This document shows, in pieces, positions 42,358 through 53,420 of a stretch of 64,000 nucleotides of DNA. How positions within the stretch are numbered: position 1 is the first letter of the stretch; each line of letters begins with the position of its first letter. Location: assembly GCF_013822795.1 (NCBI RefSeq), contig NZ_PNLB01000018.1:47225-111224 (forward strand), given 5' to 3'. A model generated the notes under the pieces. It did not search any database and had not been told where the DNA came from. It was given only the letters and a program-made list of their open reading frames with translations. The position numbers and the translations under genes were made by a program. The DNA is from Phenylobacterium sp. Lineage in GTDB: Bacteria; Pseudomonadota; Alphaproteobacteria; Caulobacterales; Caulobacteraceae.

Positions 42358-44079
42358 TCACCCCCGGAACAGGTCGAGGAAGTTCGCCAGGGCCGCCGGG
42401 TCGCCCTTCTCGATCTTGACCTTGCCCGAGGTCAGCGCCGCCTGCATCGCGCCAGGCGAAGCCAGGGCCCCGACCCAGTCGGCCTTGGTCGCGGCGACCA
42501 CCAGCGGGACGTCGGCGGCGACACCGGTCGGGGTCTCGGCGACGCCGCGGCGCACGCGGATCGTCCAGTCGCCGTCGCCGGTCAGCTTCAGCCCCATGGC
42601 CGCCTGGGCGTTCGCCGCCTTCTCGGCGTTGAGCCGCACCGGGAAGGTCGCCACCACCGCGGCGGCCGGCAGCCCGGCGGCCTGCGAACCGCTCTGGCGG
42701 GCGCTGATAATCTGGGTCCAGCCGGGCGCCTTCTTCTCGAGCTCGGCGGCGCGTTCCAGGTAATAGTTGCGGCCATTTGGCGAGACGCTGTCGTAGCCGA
42801 GCTGGCGGAACGCCTTGGCCTGCAGGGCGTCGGCTTGCGGCTTCAGGCCCACATCGGCGCGGCCGACATAGCCGGTCAGCTCGGCCGTCCACTTCCAGCG
42901 GCCCTCGTCGAAGGCCTTCTGCGCGGCGGCCAGCGCCTGGGGCGCGCCGCCGGCCAGGGCGACGATCTCGCCAGCGCGGACGTCCGGCGCGTCGAACGAC
43001 AGGCTGGCCGGGTCGCCGCCAAACCAGCCCATATAGCCGGCGAAGATCGAGCGCACCGACCACTCGACCGTGCCGTAGTGCTCGAAGAGGTACGGATCGG
43101 CGGCGAGGTGCGCGGGCAGCTTCACCTTCTCGACGATCTCGTCCGGCGTCAGACCCTGGTTCATCCATCGGACCGTCTGGTCGTGGGTAAAGCGGATAGC
43201 GTCGCGATAGTTGGTCAGTTCGGTGGCGATGGCCTCCGCTCCGACGATCGGACGGGTGTGCGAGGGGACCAGCACGTCGGGCTTCAGCTCGCGCATCCGA
43301 TCGACGGAGTTCGCCCACTGCACGGGGTCGCGATAGCTGGTGCCGCGGATCGTGTAGAGGTTGGGGAAGGCCTTGTAGATGTTGTCGCCGGGGAACAGCA
43401 CCTTGCGCTCCGGCATCCAGACCAGGATCTGATCCTCGGTCTCGCCCGGCGCATGCTCCAGCACGAACCGCTCGCCGCCCAGGCTGATCTCCAGCCGGTC
43501 GGAAAACACCGTATTGGGTGGGATGAAGCCGCCGGCGCCGCCGCCGCTGAAGGCCGACAGATAGGGCCCGATCCCGACGCTGACGAAGCCGTCGGGCGTG
43601 CCCTTGGGCAGGAACACCCCGTACATGCGCGCGGCCCGCGCGGCGATGGCGGGAGCGGCGACGCCGTTCCACTTGGCCGCCTCGCGCAGCAGGGTATCGT
43701 GGCCGATGATCTTGGCGCCGTCCGCCACCGGGAAGCCGCGGGCGCCGTTGATGTGGTCGTTGTGGTTGTGGGTGTAGATCACCCCGACGATGGGCTTGCC
43801 GCCGGCGTGCGGCTCGAACTGGGTCCAGACCTTCTTGGCTTCATCCAGGCTGTCGGTGGTGTCGATGATCACGACGCCGGTCTTGCCGACCACCATGATC
43901 GAATTGGCGATGCCGTAGCCGACCGCCGAGAAGATCCCCGGCGCCGGCTCATAGACCTTGGGCGGCGCGAACTCGGCGGTGTGGGCGGCCAGCGACGGGG
44001 CGATCCGCGGGGCCGGCTCGTGGGCGAAAGCGGCGCCGGCGGCGGTCAGCGCCGCGGTCATGGCGAGCATGCGGATCAT
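42358..44079 (-). CDS. Alkylsulfatase-like metallo-beta-lactamase-fold hydrolase
   Basis: 573 residues with a signal peptide (about 1-19). The MBL metal motif is HNHNDH (His104, His106, Asp108, His109), and the second half has HAPGETEDQI and the FPGDNIYKAFPNLY segment typical of SdsA1-type linear alkylsulfatases. The C-terminal 130 residues form the SCP-like domain of these enzymes. Family members hydrolyse long-chain alkyl sulfates such as SDS. The location would be periplasmic. GGAGCGACC precedes the ATG. Confidence 0.88.
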   Translation of the reverse strand: MIRMLAMTAALTAAGAAFAHEPAPRIAPSLAAHTAEFAPPKVYEPAPGIFSAVGYGIANSIMVVGKTGVVIIDTTDSLDEAKKVWTQFEPHAGGKPIVGVIYTHNHNDHINGARGFPVADGAKIIGHDTLLREAAKWNGVAAPAIAARAARMYGVFLPKGTPDGFVSVGIGPYLSAFSGGGAGGFIPPNTVFSDRLEISLGGERFVLEHAPGETEDQILVWMPERKVLFPGDNIYKAFPNLYTIRGTSYRDPVQWANSVDRMRELKPDVLVPSHTRPIVGAEAIATELTNYRDAIRFTHDQTVRWMNQGLTPDEIVEKVKLPAHLAADPYLFEHYGTVEWSVRSIFAGYMGWFGGDPASLSFDAPDVRAGEIVALAGGAPQALAAAQKAFDEGRWKWTAELTGYVGRADVGLKPQADALQAKAFRQLGYDSVSPNGRNYYLERAAELEKKAPGWTQIISARQSGSQAAGLPAAAVVATFPVRLNAEKAANAQAAMGLKLTGDGDWTIRVRRGVAETPTGVAADVPLVVAATKADWVGALASPGAMQAALTSGKVKIEKGDPAALANFLDLFRG

Positions 44080-44206
44080 CGAGGTCGCTCCCTATTGGCA
44101 TATTGCACGCCAATTGGAGCCGAGCCCCTGTAGCGGTCAAGGCTTGCCAGCGCAAAACCCCGCCCCGAAGATGGCCGGATAACTTAGAAAATTAGGGAGC
44201 AACGAT

Positions 44207-45082
44207 ATGGGTCTGCTGAGCGGCAAGGTCGCCATCATTACCGGCGCAGGCAACGGCCTGGGCGAGGCCTACGCCAAGCTGTTCGCCAAGGAAGGCGCCG
44301 CCGTCGTGGTCAACGATCTGGGCGGGCCGCGCGACGGCTCCGGTTCGGACAAGGGCGCGGCGCAGAAGGTCGTCGACGACATCATCGCCGCCGGCGGCCG
44401 TGCTGCGGCCAACACCGACGACGTCTCAACCCTCGAAGGCGGCGAGAACATCCTGAAGACCGCCCTGGATAATTTCGGCCAGGTCGACATCCTGGTCTGC
44501 AACGCCGGCATCCTGCGCGACAAGACCTTCGCCAACACCACCGAGCAAGACTGGGACCTGGTGGTGAAGGTGCACCTCAAGGGCACCTACTGCTGCACCA
44601 TGCCGGTGTGGAAGTGGATGAAGGACAACGGCAAGCCCGGCGTCATCATCATGACCTCGTCGACCTCGGGCCTGTACGGCAACTTCGGTCAGTCGAACTA
44701 CGGCGCGGCCAAGGCCGGCATCTACGGCTTCATGCGCGTGCTCTCGATCGAGGGCCGCAAGTACGGCATCCGGGTCATGGGCCTGGCCCCCGGCGCCTTC
44801 ACCCGCATGACCTCGGACCTGCCGGGCTTCCGCGACAAGGAACCGGACGCCATGGCTCTGCCCGAGAACATCGCGCCGGGCGTGCTCTACATGGCCTCGG
44901 ACCTGGCGGCCGATCACACCGGCAAGGTGCTGGGCGTCTCGTCCCGCGGCGTGCGCGAGATCAAGATGCTGCAGACCGACGGCTTCACGCCGGGGCGGCC
45001 CTACACCGCCCAGGAAGTCGCCGAGCACGCTTCGGAAGTGTTCTTCCCCAGCGCGCCCGAGAAGACCGCCGCCAGCGCCTAG
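44207..45082 (+). CDS. SDR-family 3-hydroxyacyl-CoA dehydrogenase-like protein
   Basis: 291 residues. TGAGNGLGEAYA binds the cofactor, and NDLGGPRDGSGSDKGAAQ is a mark of the SDR group related to the dehydrogenase unit of peroxisomal multifunctional enzyme type 2. Catalytic Ser is in TSSTSG, with YGAAKAG supplying Tyr-x-x-x-Lys. AGGGAG precedes the ATG. This gene probably acts in (R)-hydroxyacyl-CoA metabolism by family. It is divergent from the alkylsulfatase-like gene. Confidence 0.87.
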   Translation: MGLLSGKVAIITGAGNGLGEAYAKLFAKEGAAVVVNDLGGPRDGSGSDKGAAQKVVDDIIAAGGRAAANTDDVSTLEGGENILKTALDNFGQVDILVCNAGILRDKTFANTTEQDWDLVVKVHLKGTYCCTMPVWKWMKDNGKPGVIIMTSSTSGLYGNFGQSNYGAAKAGIYGFMRVLSIEGRKYGIRVMGLAPGAFTRMTSDLPGFRDKEPDAMALPENIAPGVLYMASDLAADHTGKVLGVSSRGVREIKMLQTDGFTPGRPYTAQEVAEHASEVFFPSAPEKTAASA

Positions 45083-45672
45083 GCGCCGACCGCCAAACCA
45101 GCCAGCCGTTCGTCGAGCCTTTGGCGAACGGCCGGCCACTCCTGCGCCAGGATCGAGAAGATCACCGTGTCGCGGATGCGGCCCGTCCAGGTCACACGGT
45201 CCTGGCGAAGGATCCCCTCCTGCACCGCGCCGAGCTTCAGCACCGCGGCCCGCGAGCGCGCGTTCGACGCATCGACCCGGTAGACCACCCGCCGCGCGCC
45301 GCTGTCGAAGGCGTGCCCCATCATCAGCCGCTTGGCCGCCGGGTTGACCGCACCGCCGCGCACATCGGGCCGGTAGTAGGTGCCGCCGACCTCCAGCACC
45401 GCATTGGCCGGGTCGATGGCGTAGAAGGTGGTCAGGCCGACCACCTCGCCGCCGACCGTCACCGCATAGCCTTGGGTTCCGCCCTTGGCGTTGTCGTCCA
45501 GCAGCTTGGCCCAGGTCGGGGCGAAGTGCTCGCCGGCCCACGAGTAAGGATAGAGCCGCATCCAGACGTCCTGGTCGGCGTTGCAGGCCGCTTCCAATCC
45601 GGCGCGATGCTGCTCGCCGATCGGCTCCAGCCGGACGAACGCGCTTTCCAGCACCTTGGGTTCGATCTTCAT
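45079..45672 (-). CDS. GNAT-family acetyltransferase
   Basis: 197 residues of the RimJ/RimL-like GNAT branch: SAFVRLEPIGEQHRAGL at the start, a VVGLTTFYAIDPANAVLEVGGTYYRPDVRGG core (about 100-130), and NARSRAAVLKLGAVQEGILRQD. Its ATG overlaps the stop of the TSUP gene (ATGA). Substrate unknown. Convergent with the SDR gene by a 4-base stop overlap. Confidence 0.88.
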   Translation of the reverse strand: MKIEPKVLESAFVRLEPIGEQHRAGLEAACNADQDVWMRLYPYSWAGEHFAPTWAKLLDDNAKGGTQGYAVTVGGEVVGLTTFYAIDPANAVLEVGGTYYRPDVRGGAVNPAAKRLMMGHAFDSGARRVVYRVDASNARSRAAVLKLGAVQEGILRQDRVTWTGRIRDTVIFSILAQEWPAVRQRLDERLAGLAVGA

Positions 45673-46427
45673 GCGCCGCCTCTCAGGAACAGTTGAGCGG
45701 CCTGGATCAGATAGACCGCGCCGATCCCGGTCACGATCCACTTCGTCCAGCGCTTGAAGTCCACATCGGTGATGCGGTCGAGGATCCAGCCGCCGACCAC
45801 CGTGCCGGCCATCGACAGCGGCACGGCGATGGCGAACACCCACCAGGGCGGCAGGTCCTGCGGACGGCTGAGCAGCAGCGGGGCGCCGTACACCAGGATC
45901 TTGGCGATGTGCGAGAACACCTGGGTCGCGGCCTTGGTGGCGACGATCGCGTGCCGCGCCAGGCTGGTCCGGACGAAGAAGATGTCCAGCAGCGGCCCCG
46001 CGACCCCGGCGGTCAGGTTGAGCCCGGTGACCATCAGGCCCGAGATGAAGGCCTGGCGCGGCTTGGCGGCGTCCAGGTTGATCCAGCCCTGGGGCAGCCA
46101 CAGCAGCAGCGGCACCAGGCCCATCAGCAGGTAGAGCACCGGCTTGGACGGCACGAGCGAGATCAGCGCCACCAGCCCCCCGGCCGCAGCCGAGGCGATG
46201 GCGTACCAGCCGACGATGTCCCAGCGCACGTGCTGGCGGTGCAGCACCGCGCGCCAGCCGTTGGCCACCAACTGCAGCGCCCCGTGCGTGACGAACGCGG
46301 CCGAGACCGGCAGCACGAAGGCCAGCCCGCCCATCAGCATCAGCCCGCCGGCCATGCCGAACACGCCCGACAAGGTGGCGGTGACGAACGCCATGGCGAT
46401 TATGAAGAGAGCCGAGATCAGCCCCAT
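45669..46427 (-). CDS. TSUP (TauE/SafE) family permease
   Basis: 252 residues, about seven or eight membrane segments. SGVFGMAGGLMLMG near the N-terminus and TGLNLTAGVAGPLLDIFFV in the middle are the paired TSUP motifs. It is distinct from the first TSUP at 6014 in sequence. The 3' end overlaps the GNAT gene by 4 bases, so the two are co-translated. Substrate unknown. Confidence 0.87.
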   Translation of the reverse strand: MGLISALFIIAMAFVTATLSGVFGMAGGLMLMGGLAFVLPVSAAFVTHGALQLVANGWRAVLHRQHVRWDIVGWYAIASAAAGGLVALISLVPSKPVLYLLMGLVPLLLWLPQGWINLDAAKPRQAFISGLMVTGLNLTAGVAGPLLDIFFVRTSLARHAIVATKAATQVFSHIAKILVYGAPLLLSRPQDLPPWWVFAIAVPLSMAGTVVGGWILDRITDVDFKRWTKWIVTGIGAVYLIQAAQLFLRGGA

Positions 46428-46601
46428 GGATAGTCCTCCAGGTTGCGAGCGGCTCGGAAGGGGGACACAGGCCCCCGACTCCGCCAGTCAGCTGCGCGAC
46501 ACGCGCGCGGGAAAGAGGTCGCCCGCTGCGGCTCCCGGCGATCGCGCCGGACGGAGGTTCGCTGTGGGCGAACTCCTGCTTACACCCAACAGGCGTGGCT
46601 G

Positions 46602-47120
46602 TCAGAGGGCCTTGTAGAAGTAGGTGGTCGCGCAGGGCGTCCCGTCGGGCATCAGGGCGTAGTTCGGGATCACCCCGACCTTGCTCCAGCCGAGCCGAGC
46701 ATAGAGCCGCTCGGCGTCGCCGCCGGTGACCGTGTCGAGCACCAGCAGGGTCAGGCCAAGGTCGCGGCCTGCCTGCTCGGCCGCCGCCAGCAGCGCCTGC
46801 GCTGCGCCGCGCCGCCGCCCGCGCCGGTGCACCAGCATCTTGGCGACGTCGCCGCGGTGCGGCTGGTTGGGCGTACCGGCTGCAATCACCTGGACAACGC
46901 CGAACGCGCCCGCGTCGTCCTCGGCGACCAGCACCGCGCGCCCGTCGCCGGCCTGGGCCGCGGCGGCCCGTTCCCAGAAGGCGGTCGCCTCGTCCAGCGT
47001 CAGGTCGGCCATGAACGAGACCGAAGCCCCGCCGTCCACGCAGTCCTTGAGGACCGCGCCGAGGGCCGGGGCGGCGCGAAGGGTCTCGTCGGCGGTCAGC
47101 CGCCTGATGCGCATGCTCAT
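46602..47120 (-). CDS. GNAT-family acetyltransferase
   Basis: 172 residues. The core has VAEDDAGAFGVVQV and [18 protein letters not shown], the acetyl-CoA-binding R-x-x-G-x-G/A loop, then LDTVTGGDAERLYARLGW near the C-terminus. This arrangement is typical of small-molecule GNAT enzymes. It is separated from the TSUP gene by 174 bases of GC-rich DNA in which I see no further gene. Substrate unknown. Confidence 0.87.
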   Translation of the reverse strand: MSMRIRRLTADETLRAAPALGAVLKDCVDGGASVSFMADLTLDEATAFWERAAAAQAGDGRAVLVAEDDAGAFGVVQVIAAGTPNQPHRGDVAKMLVHRRGRRRGAAQALLAAAEQAGRDLGLTLLVLDTVTGGDAERLYARLGWSKVGVIPNYALMPDGTPCATTYFYKAL

Positions 47121-47172
47121 GTCCCGAGCCTAGGACGGCATGACCGCGCCGGTCGATGGCGACCGGGCAAAG

Positions 47173-47198
47173 AAAAAGGCCCCGGACTCGCCGGGGCC
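47173..47198 (-). terminator. Rho-independent terminator of the acyl-CoA dehydrogenase gene
   Basis: Read on the minus strand, GGCCCCGG and CCGGGGCC form a perfect 8-base stem around a 5-base loop, followed by TTTTTCTTT. It lies about 30 bases after the dehydrogenase stop. Confidence 0.88.
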
Positions 47199-47227
47199 TG
47201 ATCCTGTGCAGCTTGGTCAGCCGACGC

Positions 47228-48544
<1,317 letters not shown>

Positions 48545-48733
48545 CTGGGTCTCTCCTGCTGCGATCTTGTTGAGCGGTAGTTTTGGCCCATATTTCCGCA
48601 AAATCAAACAAGCGTTTTAATTTTACGCCGTCCAGCATTGGACCCGCAGACGCGCGTGACCGCGAACCCTTGCAGCGCAAGGGATGACATCAAGGCCGAA
48701 GATCGGAGAAAGCCGGCGCCGCGCGCCCTGAAC
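48545..48733. other. Intergenic region
   Basis: Leader of the acyl-CoA dehydrogenase gene and spacer to the small membrane peptide. A relatively AT-rich block (48585-48625) probably contains the promoter of the dehydrogenase. No other gene seen. Confidence 0.3.
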
Positions 48734-48829
48734 TCAGGCGTAGAGCGGCGCAGGCAGGCTCAGCAGCACCAGCGCTGCGGCCAGCCCCAGGATCAGCAGC
48801 GCGGGCGCGAGCTTGAGGATCAGGTTCAT
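48734..48829 (-). CDS. Candidate 31-residue hydrophobic membrane peptide
   Basis: Short reading frame: MNLILKLAPALLILGLAAAL and then a Leu-rich, Pro-containing end. It is a single predicted membrane helix with a lone basic residue at the N-side. A second ATG two codons upstream (48835) is in frame. No clear ribosome site, so the evidence is only the hydrophobic coding pattern and the location in an otherwise empty gap. Confidence 0.4.
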   Translation of the reverse strand: MNLILKLAPALLILGLAAALVLLSLPAPLYA

Positions 48830-48895
48830 GACCATGAAATGGGAGCGACCGGTCGGTATCGCCAGCCGCATTCCCGACATTTTTCGCGCGGCCGC

Positions 48896-49279
48896 TCAGC
48901 CGTGGTGGCAGACGGCTTCGATGTTGTGGCCGTCCGGATCGAGCACGAAGGCCCCGTAGTAGGTCGGGTGATAGTGTTCGCGCAGGCCCGGCGGGCCGTT
49001 GTCGCGACCGCCCGCGGCCAGGGCGGCGGCGTAGAACGCATCGACCGCGGCCCGGTCCTGGGCCACGAAGGCGACGTGCAGCGAGCCGGTGGTCGCGCCC
49101 GCATCGCCGATCCAGAAGTAGGGCTTGCCGTCCGAACCGTAGCCGAGATGATTGGAGCCGCCGGTCTGCTCGGGCGTCACCTCCATCACCACGGCCACGC
49201 CCAGCGGCGCGAGCGCGGCGTCGTAGAAGGCCTTGGCCCGCTTGAAGTCGCTGACGGTCAGTCCGAGATGGTCGAGCAT
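48896..49279 (-). CDS. VOC-family (glyoxalase-like) protein
   Basis: 127 residues. LDHLGLTVSDFKRAKAFYDAAL is the standard VOC start with the first metal-site His; SLHVAFVAQDRAAVDAF opens the second half, and GAFVLDPDGHNIEAV carries the last metal-binding Glu. A GGAG site precedes the ATG. Enzymatic function (isomerase, dioxygenase or resistance protein) cannot be assigned. Confidence 0.9.
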   Translation of the reverse strand: MLDHLGLTVSDFKRAKAFYDAALAPLGVAVVMEVTPEQTGGSNHLGYGSDGKPYFWIGDAGATTGSLHVAFVAQDRAAVDAFYAAALAAGGRDNGPPGLREHYHPTYYGAFVLDPDGHNIEAVCHHG

Positions 49280-49361
49280 GGGTTTGTTCTCCGGATATCG
49301 ACCGCCAGCCTTAAGGGCGGGACTGACGCAAACCTGTCAGCAGCCCCGCCGGTTTCGCCGG

Positions 49362-49781
49362 TTACTTCGCCGCCAGGCCCGAGGTGTTCTTGCAGACCGC
49401 CTCGACCAGCGCCTTGTCCTCGGCGCTCTTGGCCGCGCCCGGGGTGGCGGTGCGCCAGGTCGCCGACAGTTCCAGCGGCTTCTTCGGCGAGTAGCCGCCA
49501 AGGCTGATCATCGACTTGCCTCCGCAGTCGACCGCGGTGACGAAGCCGACGCCGTCGGCCTTGCCCGGGCCGGACGGACCCATGCGCGGCTCAGCGCCCG
49601 GCTTGCCGACCGCCTGCATGACCACGACGCGGCCGGTCAGGGTGTCGCGATAGGAATAGTCGGCGTCGTAGGACCATTCGAGGCCGTTGGCGGTCTTGGC
49701 GTAGGGGGTCCAGGTCTCGGCCTGAACGGTGGTGGCGGCGGCCAAGGCGCAGAGGCCGGCGAGCGCGAAAATGCGGCGCAT
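49362..49781 (-). CDS. Exported protein of unknown function
   Basis: 139 residues. AGGAGAAG lies upstream of the ATG at 49781; a longer in-frame extension to 49856 lacks support. A signal peptide covers about 1-21 (cleaved after VQA). The mature part has ETWTPYAKTANGLEWSYD, which resembles short periplasmic proteins with a surface-adhesion-like fold, but I do not recognise the family. Two Cys are present. Confidence 0.72.
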   Translation of the reverse strand: MRRIFALAGLCALAAATTVQAETWTPYAKTANGLEWSYDADYSYRDTLTGRVVVMQAVGKPGAEPRMGPSGPGKADGVGFVTAVDCGGKSMISLGGYSPKKPLELSATWRTATPGAAKSAEDKALVEAVCKNTSGLAAK

Positions 49782-49874
49782 AGTGGTGTACTTCTCCTGG
49801 TGTTCCCTCGAGCCGGACCCTATCTGCCGCATGTGCTGGTAACCAAGCGGAATCAAAAACCGCCGTGCGCCGCG

Positions 49875-49904
49875 CTTGACTCCCCCCTGCCCCTTGCCTA
49901 CCTC
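49875..49904 (+). promoter_or_regulatory. Probable groESL promoter
   Basis: TTGACT and TACCTC are spaced 17 bases apart just upstream of the CIRCE element. CTTGAC followed by a C-rich stretch also resembles a heat-shock sigma-32 site. The sigma factor is uncertain. Confidence 0.45.
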
Positions 49905-49913
49905 CGCCCTGCG

Positions 49914-49940
49914 TTAGCACTCAGGGGCTGCGGCTGCTAA
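49914..49940 (+). promoter_or_regulatory. CIRCE operator (HrcA site) upstream of groESL
   Basis: TTAGCACTC, nine bases, then GGCTGCTAA. The left arm matches the CIRCE consensus exactly and the right arm differs in two positions from GAGTGCTAA. Its position, 60 bases before groES, is as in other alphaproteobacteria. HrcA binding would repress groESL in the absence of heat shock. Confidence 0.9.
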
Positions 49941-49999
49941 CGGCCGCCTCCGCAGTGCCGACGGCAAGCATTTCAACCGTCCCGAACGGAGACATACAT

Positions 50000-50287
50000 A
50001 TGGCGTTTCGTCCTCTGGGAGACCGCGTCCTCGTGAAGCGCGTCGAGGAAGAAGAAAAGACCAAGGGCGGGATCATCATCCCCGACACCGCCAAGGAAAA
50101 GCCGCAAGAAGGCGAAGTCGTCGCCGTCGGCCCCGGCGCCCGTGACGACAGCGGCAAGATCCAGCCGCTCGACGTGAAGGCCGGCGACCGCATCCTGTTC
50201 GGCAAGTGGTCGGGCACCGAGGTCAAGATCGACGGCAAGGACCTGCTGATCATGAAGGAAAGCGACGTTCTGGGCGTGGTCGAGTAA
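50000..50287 (+). CDS. groES: Co-chaperonin GroES
   Basis: 95 residues. [14 protein letters not shown] is the classical start and the mobile loop with [10 protein letters not shown] contacts Gro[12 protein letters not shown] and [13 protein letters not shown] complete the domain. The ATG at 50000 is preceded by GGAG; an upstream in-frame extension is ignored. Regulated by a CIRCE element. It is followed by groEL 53 bases on. Confidence 0.97.
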   Translation: MAFRPLGDRVLVKRVEEEEKTKGGIIIPDTAKEKPQEGEVVAVGPGARDDSGKIQPLDVKAGDRILFGKWSGTEVKIDGKDLLIMKESDVLGVVE

Positions 50288-50328
50288 CCACCCCCTTTCG
50301 CCTTTCCTCCCCCATCCACTCTTTCTGA

Positions 50329-51981
<1,653 letters not shown>

Positions 51982-52005
51982 GTCCGACGCTCAGTCGAAA
52001 CTAGG

Positions 52006-52037
52006 AAAGGGCGGGGCCGCGAGGCTCCGCCCTTTTT
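52006..52037 (+). terminator. Rho-independent terminator of groESL
   Basis: AAAGGGCGG pairs with CCGCCCTTT, with an inner GGCC/GGCT stem around GCGA, followed by TTCTTT. Its loop and stem resemble those of the etfBA terminator. Confidence 0.88.
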
Positions 52038-52047
52038 CTTTGTCGCC

Positions 52048-52398
52048 CTACCGCTTGGCGTCGCCGATCACCACGCCGCCGGCCCAGCTGGCCAGGCCGG
52101 TGATGATCGCCGCGGCGACGCCCGACCAGAAGCCGTGCACCCAGAAGCCGGGCAGCATCCAGGCCACCAGCCCGATCATCGCCGCGTTCAGCACCAGCAG
52201 GAACAGCCCCAGGGTGACGATGGTCAGCGGCAGGGTCAGGATGAACAGGATCGGGCGCACCACCGCGTTCAGCACCCCCAGCAGCACCGCGGCCAGCAGC
52301 AGGTCGACGAAGCTGTCGTAGCCCACGCCGTTCAGCAGATAGGCGGCGAGCGCAAGGCCCAGCGCGGCGAAGATCACGCGGGCGATAAAGCGGGTCAT
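52048..52398 (-). CDS. Four-helix membrane protein (phage holin family IV)
   Basis: 116 residues from the ATG at 52398 with ACGGAG upstream. Four hydrophobic segments separated by short turns, with the GLALAAYLLNGVGYDSFVDLLLAAVLLGVLNAVVRP arrangement (about 13-49) of the mycobacterial 4-TMS/PF04020 family. Despite the family name, such proteins occur in many non-phage genomes; no phage genes are near. Function unknown. Confidence 0.85.
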   Translation of the reverse strand: MTRFIARVIFAALGLALAAYLLNGVGYDSFVDLLLAAVLLGVLNAVVRPILFILTLPLTIVTLGLFLLVLNAAMIGLVAWMLPGFWVHGFWSGVAAAIITGLASWAGGVVIGDAKR

Positions 52399-52506
52399 CG
52401 GGGAGGCTCCGTAGCTTTGCTGCAACCGACGATGGGGCCGGGCGCGCCGCTTGGCAATCGCATGCGCCGAGCCTTAAGTCGGGGCCCGTAACCCGCAGGA
52501 GCCAGC

Positions 52507-52707
52507 ATGCCCTACGTCAACATCCGCATCACCCCCGGCGCCACTGAAGAACAGAAAGCCGAGCTGATCGCCGGAACGACCGATCTGCTGGTCAAGGTGT
52601 TGAACAAGAACCCGGCCACGACCTTCGTCGTGATCGACGAGGTGCCGGCCGAGAACTGGGGTTCGGGCGGGATCAGCGTCGCCGAGCGCAACCGCAAGGC
52701 CGGCTGA
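52507..52707 (+). CDS. 4-oxalocrotonate tautomerase family protein
   Basis: 66 residues. After removal of the initiating Met, Pro is the N-terminal residue, as required for the catalytic base. MPYVNIRITPGATEEQKAEL and VVIDEVPAENWG are the family's characteristic blocks; a loop Arg is at 58-60. It tautomerises enol/keto dicarboxylates in aromatic degradation pathways or serves another substrate. No related degradation genes are adjacent. Confidence 0.9.
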   Translation: MPYVNIRITPGATEEQKAELIAGTTDLLVKVLNKNPATTFVVIDEVPAENWGSGGISVAERNRKAG

Positions 52708-52799
52708 GTTTCAGTTCGGTTACAAGCGCGCCCCGCTTTGGCCGCACCGCCGGTCCAGCTAGACCGCCCGGCGCCGGGACGGGCGCGCAAGGGTTCCAC

Positions 52800-53420
52800 A
52801 TGCTTCGTATCGCTTTCGTCGCCGCGGCGCTGCTCGCCGCCACGCCCGCCCTCGCCCAGCCGGGCCCGCCGCCGGGCGGGCGACCGCCGCCTGGCGAGCG
52901 TCCCTCCGGCGAGCGTCCGCCCGGCCCCAGCGAGCACGTGCGCCTGTTCCTCAGCCCTTCGGGCGAGCCGTTCCGCGGGGAAGACGGCCTGGCCGACTGG
53001 TTCGCCGGCGCGGACGCCGACAAGGACGGGGCGCTGACCCTGACCGAGTTCCGCAACGACGCAATGCGCTTCTTCAAGGTGCTCGACGCCAATGGCGACG
53101 GCCAGGTCGACGGCCCGGAGAACAGCGCCTACGAGACCAAGATCGCGCCCGAGATCACCCGCATGGACCTCGGCCCCGGCGGCCCGCCCGGCAAGCGCCC
53201 GATCGTGCGCCGGACCGACAAGCGCGAGCCCCGCGTCGGCGCGGCCCGCTTCTCGCTGATCAACGAGGCCCAGCCGGTGCGCGGCGCCGACGCCGACCTC
53301 AACCAGCGAGTCAGCAGCGAGGAATGGGCCAAGGCCGCGCGGCGCCGTTTCGAGCTGCTCGACACCGACCAGGACGGCAAGCTGACCCTGGACGCCCTGC
53401 GCCCGCGCCTGGCGCGCTAG
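52800..53420 (+). CDS. Secreted EF-hand protein with four motifs
   Basis: 206 residues with a signal peptide ending about residue 19 and a Pro/Gly-rich linker to about 43. Four EF-hand-like loops begin at Asp72, Asp96, Asp164 and Asp188. The third has no Gly at position 6 and carries Gln, and the fourth ends in Ala instead of Glu, so not all need bind calcium. Calmodulin-like EF-hands occur as exported calcium-binding proteins in alphaproteobacteria. Convergent with the YmdB-type gene. Confidence 0.85.
   Translation: MLRIAFVAAALLAATPALAQPGPPPGGRPPPGERPSGERPPGPSEHVRLFLSPSGEPFRGEDGLADWFAGADADKDGALTLTEFRNDAMRFFKVLDANGDGQVDGPENSAYETKIAPEITRMDLGPGGPPGKRPIVRRTDKREPRVGAARFSLINEAQPVRGADADLNQRVSSEEWAKAARRRFELLDTDQDGKLTLDALRPRLAR

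Noticed and set aside
52048..52398. Possible prophage remnant because of the holin-family name
   Set aside because: PF04020 proteins are widespread in chromosomes and no phage gene is nearby.
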